IMG/VR virus record: IMGVR_UViG_3300010354_000044
Coordinates: 62,001 to 126,000 of that record
DNA: 64,000 nt
Direction: 5' to 3' (one strand)
Source of the DNA: a virus
The position numbers and the translations under genes are program-made. The notes under the pieces are model-generated. The model saw only the letters and a list, made by a program, of their open reading frames with translations, had not been told where the DNA came from and searched no databases. Of this stretch, positions 50,608 through 58,432 are shown one piece after another (the first letter of the stretch is position 1; every line of letters starts with the position of its first letter).

Positions 50608-50658
50608 AGTCAGCGTCGGAAGGATGTCACTAATTTAGAAGCGCTTAAAGGTAACAAA

Positions 50659-50838
50659 GTGAATAGAAAACAACTACGGACAATCACACAATATTACATC
50701 TTCTTTGCAGGGCCTGTAATTAGCTTCTCAGCACTGCGGTACGTACTAGCAGGCCCTGATTTAAGCTTTATCGTCATACCCTTGTTAGTGATTCTAATAG
50801 GCCTTTGGGTCTTGTTTCTAAACCTAAAAGCTCGCTAA
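50659..50838 (+). CDS. Small membrane protein, array B3
   Basis: 59 residues starting GTG. NRKQLRTITQYYIFFAGPV then two TM helices ending GLWVLFLNLKAR. Third tandem paralogue. Confidence 0.7.
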   Translation: MNRKQLRTITQYYIFFAGPVISFSALRYVLAGPDLSFIVIPLLVILIGLWVLFLNLKAR

Positions 50839-50865
50839 TTGTCTAAACCCTACCCCAAGGAAAAT

Positions 50866-53061
50866 ATGGCTACCATCAACCTGCTACCTAATTACCTTTA
50901 CCTCGCGTCAGGGCCCTCGGCGTCGGGTAAGAGCACAGCACTTAAGGGCCTGCCTGCAGGGGTAGTGGTGTCCTCAGACAGCTTGAGAACCCAAATATTC
51001 GGTCTTGAAGCTGATACTGTAGAGGGTAACCTACTAGCCCCTCCTAGCCTAAGACCCCGCCCTGTCAACGATAGCTTTATCTTTGACACCATGAGACAGA
51101 TCGTGGAGGCCCGTCTTAAAGCAGGACTGACAACAGTCGTAGACGCAACTTTGTTAACCGACCGTGACCGCAAGCAGTTCGTGGATATAGCTGCTAGCTA
51201 CAACGTCCCTGTTCAGATTTTGATCTGGGATGTTCCCGCCGAGCAGCTGACTACTAGAGATGCAGATCGTCAGTTCCGGGTAGGGGCTGAGGTTATCCAG
51301 CGACAACTGGAGCGCTTTGAGCGTACATCCCAGTACTCCTATATTGTAGACGACTACTTTGAGCTTGAAATAGCTCACCTAACAGTAGCTAGTAGCGTAG
51401 AACTGGATTTCGTGGGTGACATCCACGGCTGCTACGACCAGTTAATAGAACTGATTGAAAAGCTAGGCTATGTTATTGGCGAGGACGGTATTGCTAGGTA
51501 TGCTGGTAATGAGCCCCGGCGTCTGTGCTTTTTGGGCGACTATGTAGACCGAGGGCCCAAGTCCTTAGAGGTACTCAAATTCATTTACCGGAATACGCCT
51601 ACGCATTGGGCGTTGCTGGGGAACCATGATAGTAACCTTCTCAAGGGGTTGCTAGGAAAACCCGTAACCTCCAAGGCCACACAGGAGACCCTCCATGAAG
51701 TGATGGTCGCCAAGGCGGAGAAGTGGGTTACAGAGCTACTGACCTCACTGCCTCGTTATCTAACCTGGCGGAATGTCGTTATTTGCCATGCCGACATCCA
51801 GAGGCTTAACTTACCTCAGGAGACAACTCAGTGCGTTTACGGTTGTAGTAAACTGAACAGGCCTATAAACGCCGATGAAATCTGGAGTAAGACTGAGAAG
51901 CGCCTGCTTATCCGCGGTCACTTTACTCCTGACCACGAGTACGATAACGTCATTACCCTGGACGGTAATCCGGGCTATGGCGGTACTATTAAAGCAGGGC
52001 GTTTTGCTGTTGCTCAAGTTGCGGGTCGGAAGCATGATAACTTCTTAATCCAGCAATGGATTGAATTCTCATTAGGGCCTACGGAAGATTATGAAGAACG
52101 CAAGAAGACTGTAATAGGTTTTCGCCTTGCCGCTATGCCAAAAGAGTTGGTTAGCACGGCTACATCGCCTTGCGGCCACCTCAAGCTGTTTAAATACACG
52201 CCTAATGCCTTTAGACAGTCCTTTAAATCTGAAGGGCCTTGGCTGGAGTACCCTGACCTTAAGTACGCCCGAGGCCTTGTCGTAGGCCTTAACCACCAAC
52301 CGGTGAACACGGTCTTTCCTAAAATTCCTAGTTACACCGAAGGAATTGATCCGAGCAAGCAGGTGATTGCCGCGACAAAGTTGAACGGCTTTCTCCTAGC
52401 TACATTCAGACATCCTTACAAAGAGGATGTGGTCTTCACTACTACCGGGTCGTTTGACTCTGAGTACGTAAAGATGGGCCGTGCATTGTTCTACAAGCAC
52501 GCAAAACAGTCTCGGCAGCAGCTCCTAAACAGCCCGGGATTGACATTCTTGTGGGAGGTTATAGACCCTAATAAAGACCAAAATGTCCACCCTATTGCCT
52601 CGTCCGCAGGCATCTACCTAATTGCTGTAGGGCAAAATGGGGTAATCCTCCCCGAGGAGGAGATGCAAAGCTACGCCGGCAACTTGAATGTCAACTGTGC
52701 CAGTCATGTACAGACTGACTTCGGGTCAGTCCTAGAAATGGCCCGCACCAGCGACGGCGAGGGCTATATGATTAGGGACTTGGAAGGTAACTACCTTGCA
52801 AAGCTCAAATCACCGTTTTACCTGACTGTCAAGAAGTTTATGCGTCTATCGCCAAAGGCGGGCGCACAGCTCTTTAACGACCCTATTAATTTCAACTTTG
52901 AGTATATTTGGCAGCAGTGCATGGACAACCCTTATGCCAACGACCTTTATACCCGGCAGACAGCTATCGCCGAAGCTATCCGAACACACTTTTCCTGTGA
53001 AACTTGGCAACAAGCAGATAGTTTAACCCGTAGAGAATTTCTCTATCGCATGTTAAGCTAA
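50866..53061 (+). CDS. pnkp: Pnkp-type RNA repair enzyme (kinase-phosphatase-ligase)
   Basis: 731 residues from the ATG behind CCAAGGAAAAT. Three domains in order: a polynucleotide kinase with P-loop GPSASGKST at 16-24; a calcineurin-like phosphatase with GDIHGCYD (~184), GDYVDRG (~223) and GNHD (~252); and a ligase-type adenylyltransferase with motif I TKLNGF (~504) and LKSPFYLTVKK near 645. This is the layout of bacterial Pnkp, which heals and, with Hen1, seals broken RNA. No Hen1 methyltransferase is visible here; the separate Rnl2-like ligase at 30078 may do the sealing. It is shorter than C. thermocellum Pnkp (870). A role in rescuing tRNAs cut by host nucleases is likely. Confidence 0.9.
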   Translation: MATINLLPNYLYLASGPSASGKSTALKGLPAGVVVSSDSLRTQIFGLEADTVEGNLLAPPSLRPRPVNDSFIFDTMRQIVEARLKAGLTTVVDATLLTDRDRKQFVDIAASYNVPVQILIWDVPAEQLTTRDADRQFRVGAEVIQRQLERFERTSQYSYIVDDYFELEIAHLTVASSVELDFVGDIHGCYDQLIELIEKLGYVIGEDGIARYAGNEPRRLCFLGDYVDRGPKSLEVLKFIYRNTPTHWALLGNHDSNLLKGLLGKPVTSKATQETLHEVMVAKAEKWVTELLTSLPRYLTWRNVVICHADIQRLNLPQETTQCVYGCSKLNRPINADEIWSKTEKRLLIRGHFTPDHEYDNVITLDGNPGYGGTIKAGRFAVAQVAGRKHDNFLIQQWIEFSLGPTEDYEERKKTVIGFRLAAMPKELVSTATSPCGHLKLFKYTPNAFRQSFKSEGPWLEYPDLKYARGLVVGLNHQPVNTVFPKIPSYTEGIDPSKQVIAATKLNGFLLATFRHPYKEDVVFTTTGSFDSEYVKMGRALFYKHAKQSRQQLLNSPGLTFLWEVIDPNKDQNVHPIASSAGIYLIAVGQNGVILPEEEMQSYAGNLNVNCASHVQTDFGSVLEMARTSDGEGYMIRDLEGNYLAKLKSPFYLTVKKFMRLSPKAGAQLFNDPINFNFEYIWQQCMDNPYANDLYTRQTAIAEAIRTHFSCETWQQADSLTRREFLYRMLS

Positions 53062-53131
53062 TAGTGTGGAGTTGTGGACAGATCCAAGGGGTGGGGCAAC
53101 TCACCCTTTTTCTTATTATTTTTTAGCAGCC

Positions 53132-53899
53132 ATGACATTTCTAGATTATGTCGTCCCCACAACCGACTCTTTATGGGTTGTAGTTGACTGGGACCGTTAT
53201 GGTGTCCCCCATGTCTATGGGGTACAAAATTACTTCGTAGCCCAAGAGTTAAGGGGTCTCCTTTATAGCAGTAACTTGGCTGCGGCTGCCCAGTATCAAA
53301 CGCTGACAAGAAGCCAAACACCAGGCCCAGTATACGAACCCGAGACTTATATATTGCCTACCTTAAGTCTCGGGTTATTGAAAGCTACTAGTGACTATTC
53401 TGATCAGATAGATACTATTATCTGTGAGTCCCGAATACAGCCCCGGGTTACCGCAGCCTTCACGCAAGATCTAAATCGCCAGTGCGTAACGTTTCAGCGT
53501 AGTTTTGCACCTTTACAGGCTGCAATTGAAGAAGCAAGGTCTGGTTTAACTTACACGCTACACCAGGAAGGGACTGGAGTGGATAGGCATTTCCAAGTCT
53601 TGGATATGAGTAGGAGGAATGCTTATATGCTAGAAGCTCTAGTGAACCATAATGTTTCTTTTTTACAGAAACAGGAATTAGAGGAGCTTAGTTGCCTGCC
53701 TGAATTATTAGTCTTAGCCTGCGCGTCTAAATTCCAGGAAGCTAAAACCCTTTTGGGCTTTATCTATGGACCCAACGTCCGCTGGCCTGATGGCGAGACA
53801 GACATAGTTAAAGCATACCCAGTAGGTACCCACTTTTCTGTAGTGACAAAACCCGGGCTGCAGATTTACACCTCGCCGGGGGATCTTCTTCAACTTTAG
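53132..53899 (+). CDS. Hypothetical protein
   Basis: 255 residues from the ATG at 53132; a start at 53066 would include an intergenic-looking stretch. No SD. Mixed alpha/beta; not recognised. Confidence 0.7.
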   Translation: MTFLDYVVPTTDSLWVVVDWDRYGVPHVYGVQNYFVAQELRGLLYSSNLAAAAQYQTLTRSQTPGPVYEPETYILPTLSLGLLKATSDYSDQIDTIICESRIQPRVTAAFTQDLNRQCVTFQRSFAPLQAAIEEARSGLTYTLHQEGTGVDRHFQVLDMSRRNAYMLEALVNHNVSFLQKQELEELSCLPELLVLACASKFQEAKTLLGFIYGPNVRWPDGETDIVKAYPVGTHFSVVTKPGLQIYTSPGDLLQL

Positions 53900-53918
53900 T
53901 ATCGTACAAGGTTTGAGT

Positions 53919-54146
53919 ATGACCTATGTATTTCGCCTGAAAGGCTCTTCGTACTTGTGTCACCCCGACACTGGGGAGTTATGTCAATTCCGGTCTGAGC
54001 TAGAGGCCTATGCCTACGCTGAGAGCCGCGGCATAGAGGGGGAAGCTATAAGGCTGAGTCAGAGTAGCTATAAGCACCAAAAGCCCTGCGTCAACATGAC
54101 GTACATGGAAGCTATCCCAGTTCATATCGTCAATAGGGTAATTTAG
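53919..54146 (+). CDS. Hypothetical protein
   Basis: 75 residues, SD AAGG. Short beta hairpin (YVFRLKGSSYLCHP) then a helix. Followed after 3 nt by a possible DNA-binding protein. Confidence 0.6.
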   Translation: MTYVFRLKGSSYLCHPDTGELCQFRSELEAYAYAESRGIEGEAIRLSQSSYKHQKPCVNMTYMEAIPVHIVNRVI

Positions 54147-54149
54147 CCT

Positions 54150-54332
54150 ATGAATAAAAATACAACCCCGATGGGAGAAGGGGGAGACCCTGAAGATAAA
54201 AGGGTAGAGCTTGATGTTTTCTTTACTCCGGAACAAAAGAGAAAGCTAGAAGAGATAGCTAAAGCTACCGGGCTTGAGACATGGGAAGTCGCCCATAAAA
54301 TGCTTGAGTTAAATATGAACGATAGAAATTAG
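54150..54332 (+). CDS. Possible ribbon-helix-helix protein
   Basis: 60 residues. VELDVFFTPEQKRKLEEIAK-ATGLETWEVAHKML has the strand-helix-helix layout of CopG-like regulators. Less certain than the gene at 31737. Confidence 0.6.
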   Translation: MNKNTTPMGEGGDPEDKRVELDVFFTPEQKRKLEEIAKATGLETWEVAHKMLELNMNDRN

Positions 54333-54341
54333 GAGGTAACG

Positions 54342-54788
54342 ATGAAGCTTGACTTAATTCAACGAGGACAATTTAGAGTACAAGAATGGAAGAAGGGGGT
54401 AGATAACGTAGTTTGCTTTGACTACATGGGTAGTTCAGAGTTTGAGGGTGAAGCATTAGGCGCTAGCCTCAAAACTATCAGGGATAATATAGAAGCTTAC
54501 AATCTTACAATCCAACAAGTTTCTGCTTATGGAAAGCAGATTAGTTACTTCCTATTCGCTCCAAAAGCGAATGAAGGAGAAATTGTTGAGGGTATCAAGC
54601 AAATAGCTTTGGATAAAGTGCATTTGAAAGAAGTAGCCTATTTTGATGCAGCCTGTGGGAATATTACTTGGCTTACTCCAAGAAACCTACCGAACTTGTG
54701 GTGGGATATTAAGAACCATTTTATATGGTGGTTACCCCATGAGCTGCAGGATGAATTTATGGCCGCGCTAAGGAACGGTGGGGCATGA
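54342..54788 (+). CDS. Hypothetical phage-type protein (DYMGSSEFE)
   Basis: 148 residues, SD TAGGAGG. The motif FDYMGSSEFEGEALG near residue 27 marks a family I associate with phage hypothetical proteins. Overlaps the next gene by 4 nt (ATGA). Confidence 0.75.
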   Translation: MKLDLIQRGQFRVQEWKKGVDNVVCFDYMGSSEFEGEALGASLKTIRDNIEAYNLTIQQVSAYGKQISYFLFAPKANEGEIVEGIKQIALDKVHLKEVAYFDAACGNITWLTPRNLPNLWWDIKNHFIWWLPHELQDEFMAALRNGGA

Positions 54789-55213
54789 ATGCTGGACTAC
54801 CTAGCAATATGGTAATAGGTTTAATTCTACCTCTGCGGCTAATCAGCCTAGGCTATCCAGCAGGGAATTGGTTTATTGATTTTAGCCCTCAAGCATGCTT
54901 ACTAGCTAAGGTAGACTGGCCTGAGTTCTTCCGTCAGACAGGTATTCAGTTAATCCCGGAAACTTTCGGGGAAAGATTCCTCTTCCGTGATTTGCAGAGA
55001 GGTACCTTAGAGCTTAATGAAATCCTGGACGCTTTGGCCACACCAGTACACGGCCTTACTGGGGTTATTGTGCGGCTTGATGTAGCGAAACTCCCAGACG
55101 ACAAAGCCTGTTATAAATACCAATGGACTTATTTCTATGGGTATTGCGAGACTTTTGCGGGGCTTGACGGCGTGCTCCAATCGCTGGTTGAAAAGGCCAG
55201 TCAAGGGCAGTAA
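54785..55213 (+). CDS. Hypothetical protein, paralogue of the gene at 28511
   Basis: 142 residues; LPSNMVIGLILPLRLISL, EFFRQ, EILDAL, LTGVIVRLDVA, FYGYCETFA match the gene at 28511. Coupled to the gene before it. Confidence 0.8.
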   Translation: MNAGLPSNMVIGLILPLRLISLGYPAGNWFIDFSPQACLLAKVDWPEFFRQTGIQLIPETFGERFLFRDLQRGTLELNEILDALATPVHGLTGVIVRLDVAKLPDDKACYKYQWTYFYGYCETFAGLDGVLQSLVEKASQGQ

Positions 55214-55227
55214 AATCTTTAGAACCC

Positions 55228-55566
55228 ATGGAATATATCTTCGGGACGTTTATAACAGGCGAAACGAGAATGGTTAATTACAAGATACTAACAGGGCCCC
55301 TTGCAGGGGAGGTTGCTGAAGAGGGGCAAATCCTAGATTTGGATTATAAGGACTTGCCCTTTGACTGGAAGCTTATGATTGTTGAATGGGCGGACGAGAA
55401 CCCTAAATACAAACGTATAGCCCCCCTTTCCTACCAGCAGTCACAAAGCGGACATCTAGTGCTTTTGGATGACATTAAGTCCGACTACGAGACTAGCTGG
55501 CAGACTAAAGAGACGGATAGTCCTCCTACTATACAGCCCGCTTCTAAGTGGGTGACTCAAGATTGA
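55228..55566 (+). CDS. Hypothetical protein
   Basis: 112 residues; an ATG at 55270 is an alternative start. Acidic, beta-rich. Not recognised. Confidence 0.6.
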   Translation: MEYIFGTFITGETRMVNYKILTGPLAGEVAEEGQILDLDYKDLPFDWKLMIVEWADENPKYKRIAPLSYQQSQSGHLVLLDDIKSDYETSWQTKETDSPPTIQPASKWVTQD

Positions 55567-55589
55567 TAACCCTTTAACATTTTTACACC

Positions 55590-55808
55590 ATGCTTGCACC
55601 AGCTATTTTACTTTTTGAAATCTACCCCAAGACCTACGTTAATCTCCGCGAGATTGCATCTATTGAGCGTGATCTTAATGACGCGACTATTTACTTATCA
55701 AACGGGAGGACTTATTGCGTTAGCCTTGGAATTCTTGAACTTATCATAAAAGAGATGACTGTAATTTCTCCTCGTGAGCCTGGCAAACGCCCGTCGGCAA
55801 TAGGGTAG
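55590..55808 (+). CDS. Hypothetical protein
   Basis: 72 residues. TYVNLREIASIERDLNDATIYLSNG looks like a small beta unit. Not recognised. Confidence 0.6.
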   Translation: MLAPAILLFEIYPKTYVNLREIASIERDLNDATIYLSNGRTYCVSLGILELIIKEMTVISPREPGKRPSAIG

Positions 55809-55872
55809 CAGCTAAATCAAGACGGAAAGGTAGAATATTGATCTGCCCCTAACAAACAAAGGTTCTTATGAT

Positions 55873-56172
55873 ATGGAACAAGGTAACCCAGCCAACTACG
55901 ATCCAAATCGAGTAAGGCCGCATATGTGCGCTGTATGCCCCCACCGTGAAGGGTCGCCACTAGCTTCTCTGGTACCAAAATTAATAGAGGTGGCGCTTAC
56001 GGAAGCAAACCACTTCTGTCATCTTGAACAAACCCAAGGGCTTGATCCCACTATCCTGTGCCGCGGAACCCGGAAGTTGCAAATAGAGTTTTTCACTACC
56101 TTGGGTGTTCTAGACGAACCTACGGATGAGTGCTGGGAGCGTACATTAAAGGCCCTACAAGATTCCGAATAG
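55873..56172 (+). CDS. Hypothetical Cys/His protein
   Basis: 99 residues. MCAVCPHREGSP, then NHFCH and LCRG, giving C-x2-C ... H-x2-CH ... C, a likely metal site seen in small phage proteins. No SD. Confidence 0.7.
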   Translation: MEQGNPANYDPNRVRPHMCAVCPHREGSPLASLVPKLIEVALTEANHFCHLEQTQGLDPTILCRGTRKLQIEFFTTLGVLDEPTDECWERTLKALQDSE

Positions 56173-56230
56173 TTTGCTTATCAGAAAAACAACAGAACAG
56201 GATTAACTCACTATTTACGGGACGTTACCT

Positions 56231-56746
56231 ATGAACAATGAAGAAATTTATAATACTTTAAACGCCTGGCTCTATAAAGAGATGTCCCTTACCAAACAGG
56301 AAATTGTTAAAATCCTTCATAGTTCTTTAAATGCCTGGGAGTATAAAGGGATGGATCTTACCAAAGAGGACATTGTTGCTATGCGGAAGCAGTGGGAGGC
56401 AATTAAGTTTGATACTCCCGAGTTCTTGCAAAATAGGATTGATAAAAAATTTGCTCACATCGCTCACATCCAAGCCCCCAAAAGCTTTGCGAGTCACGAT
56501 AATCTTGAATGCTTTGTTCACGATGTAAACGAGGCGCTAGAACGCTTTGCACCTGAATTCCTACGTGGCACCTATAAAAAGGTGAAATCACAGTATGTTT
56601 ACGAAAAGGATGATCTTAAGATATCTGCGAAACACATCTACGAGGGTATTTACGTTCTTGTAATATGGAAAGAAGGCGAATATATAAGTTCTGATATACA
56701 GGGTGCCGTTTCTAAATGGGCAGAGGATTACCATTATCATGAATAA
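56231..56746 (+). CDS. Hypothetical protein with internal duplication
   Basis: 171 residues. LNAWLYKEMSLTKQEIV and LNAWEYKGMDLTKEDIV repeat in the first 45 residues; the second half is the FxxxV domain (FVHDVNEALERFAPEFLRG) shared with the gene at 23932. Confidence 0.75.
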   Translation: MNNEEIYNTLNAWLYKEMSLTKQEIVKILHSSLNAWEYKGMDLTKEDIVAMRKQWEAIKFDTPEFLQNRIDKKFAHIAHIQAPKSFASHDNLECFVHDVNEALERFAPEFLRGTYKKVKSQYVYEKDDLKISAKHIYEGIYVLVIWKEGEYISSDIQGAVSKWAEDYHYHE

Positions 56747-56990
56747 GGAGGCGTTCACAAGCGCTGTCCACGAAAAGATCGGCTACCATGCCGGTGATGA
56801 AATTATGCCCGATGGTGGGGGTTTTTATTATTTCCGATGGAACCGAAGACAAACGGACAACAACCTAATTGTTGGCTATAAACCCAACAAACCAGAGGTT
56901 AGGTGGCTTGTTTACGAAAGTACCAAACCCATCAAGCTTGGATGGGGTCCGACCATAGATGCCGCTTTTACAAAAGCAGGATTATCATGA
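56739..56990 (+). CDS. Hypothetical protein, small-paralogue family
   Basis: 83 residues from the ATG at 56739 that overlaps the previous gene by 8 nt. KEAFTSAVHEKIG, WLVYEST and GPTIDAAF follow the FxxF-family layout. Ends with an ATGA overlap. Confidence 0.65.
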   Translation: MNKEAFTSAVHEKIGYHAGDEIMPDGGGFYYFRWNRRQTDNNLIVGYKPNKPEVRWLVYESTKPIKLGWGPTIDAAFTKAGLS

Positions 56991-57601
56991 ACTATGACCA
57001 ACTTACAGCAACACAGCTACGACTGTTTAACTTAATATCCCACGTCCATTCTTGGCAGCATCTCGCTCAGCTACCCGACCAAATTGCGGAAGCTCTTATT
57101 CATTTAGCATTTGCGAATAGGGGTTCTGGCTACCCAGCTATTGCCGCTAGGTATAAGCTCGAGCGACTAGCCTCTATGTCTCATTCCGAAATTATTCAAG
57201 CCTGGGACAAGTTAAACGATACACATTCTTCCTCTAGGATTACTGCCAAAAAGATCAAATTCTATGTAGAGGATGTTTATAGTGATAATGGGGTTCAGTA
57301 TATTCAGGAAGCCTATGAGTTCCCTAATGGGCTGATTATGTCTTTATTACCACCAAACTTCACTTATTTCTATCCTGACAGGATTAGGTTACGTGCAGAG
57401 CGCGTAATTGAGACTGAAGATACTATCACTTTCACTCCTCACAAACTCCACCAGGCTTTAACCGACAGCATCAGTACATTTGATCAGGACCACATAACAG
57501 AAGAACTAGCGTTTTTAGTCAACCAATTGATCAACGACTACTTCGCAGCCAAATCCCGCCCCATTACCCCTAAACCTAAAACCGGCAGCCTGCAATCTTA
57601 A
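56987..57601 (+). CDS. Hypothetical protein
   Basis: 204 residues from the ATG in the ATGA overlap. Helical first third. The C-terminus is encoded by a copy of the dispersed C-rich repeat (PKPKTGSLQS). Confidence 0.7.
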   Translation: MNYDQLTATQLRLFNLISHVHSWQHLAQLPDQIAEALIHLAFANRGSGYPAIAARYKLERLASMSHSEIIQAWDKLNDTHSSSRITAKKIKFYVEDVYSDNGVQYIQEAYEFPNGLIMSLLPPNFTYFYPDRIRLRAERVIETEDTITFTPHKLHQALTDSISTFDQDHITEELAFLVNQLINDYFAAKSRPITPKPKTGSLQS

Positions 57602-57667
57602 CAAAGTTAAAAACCTGTAACCGCAGCGATATGTATTCCTGTCTCGGCCATTCTATTCGTGTCCGCC

Positions 57668-58075
57668 ATGAGTAATGTCAATCCTTCCCCTAAAGCCCTC
57701 TTTATCTCTCCTGATGGCAAAGTCTACCCCGACACCCTGATTTGTTCTGGAAGCTTACCCCCAGAACTGCAAGGTAAACCCTGTCCCTACTCTCAAAATG
57801 GGCGATTACCCGATCCGGTGCCTCTAAATCCAGATGACCCTGGCTATACTCCTGACAAAGGTAAACCTGGGGACTTATGCCCGCCTTGTGCTAAACAACA
57901 ACTAGCCCACTTGGGGCATTGGCAGGGCCATGGCGGGCAATCCTTCCCTGAAGACCTATTACCGCTACGCCTATTCAAATGCCGAATGTGGTTTTGGCTA
58001 GTGGTGCCTGGTTTAGAAGATAACACCCCAACAGAACTGCTTTCTACGCCCCCCCCCTCTCCCCAGTACCCCTAA
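57668..58075 (+). CDS. Hypothetical Pro/Cys-rich protein
   Basis: 135 residues from the ATG at 57668. PCPYS and LCPPC may bind a metal. The stop codon falls within a dispersed repeat, which encodes PPPSPQYP. Confidence 0.65.
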   Translation: MSNVNPSPKALFISPDGKVYPDTLICSGSLPPELQGKPCPYSQNGRLPDPVPLNPDDPGYTPDKGKPGDLCPPCAKQQLAHLGHWQGHGGQSFPEDLLPLRLFKCRMWFWLVVPGLEDNTPTELLSTPPPSPQYP

Positions 58076-58141
58076 AACCGGCAGTTTGCATCATTAACTT
58101 TTAACTTGCAATTTTGCAAGTTATGTAGTAGTATGCTAAAT

Positions 58142-58193
58142 GGGCATAGCAACTTCCTTAACTTTGAAATTTGGCCATACCTAGTTGCCGCCC
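58142..58193 (+). promoter_or_regulatory. Covarying stem-loop S1
   Basis: GGGC closes with GCCC; after an AT bulge AGCAACT pairs with AGTTGC; loop begins TCCTT. Family of three around tRNA-Pro (S1-S3). The gene-free 58076-58432 holds these and the tRNA. Confidence 0.6.
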
Positions 58194-58205
58194 TTTAAAC
58201 ATTTA

Positions 58206-58258
58206 ACCCGCATAAAGCATTCCTTTAAAACTATTTGGGATAACTATGCTTCGCGGGT
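58206..58258 (+). promoter_or_regulatory. Covarying stem-loop S2
   Basis: ACCCGC closes with GCGGGT; AGCAT pairs with ATGCT; loop begins TCCTT. Bases differ from S1 but all pairs are kept. Confidence 0.6.
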
Positions 58259-58276
58259 GGCTACTACCCGACTAGA

Positions 58277-58350
58277 CGGGGCATAGCGCAGTTTGGTAGC
58301 GCGCCTGCTTTGGGAGCAGGATGCCGCAGGTTCAAATCCTGCTGTCCCGA
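58277..58350 (+). tRNA. trnP-UGG: tRNA-Pro(UGG)
   Basis: Acceptor CGGGGCA/TGTCCCG (one G:T), D-stem GCGC/GCGC, anticodon CCTGC-TTTGGGA-GCAGG, T-arm GCAGG-TTCAAAT-CCTGC. CCA not encoded. Confidence 0.95.
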
Positions 58351-58354
58351 TTAA

Positions 58355-58408
58355 GTCGCATAGCAACTTCCTTTTCCGTAATTCCTACCTACCCTTAGTT
58401 GCCGCGAC
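58355..58408 (+). promoter_or_regulatory. Covarying stem-loop S3
   Basis: GTCGC closes with GCGAC; AT bulge; AGCAACT pairs with AGTTGC; loop begins TCCTT. Sits directly upstream of the SD of the gene at 58433. Confidence 0.6.
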
Positions 58409-58432
58409 TACCATTATTAAGGAGGCCCGATT

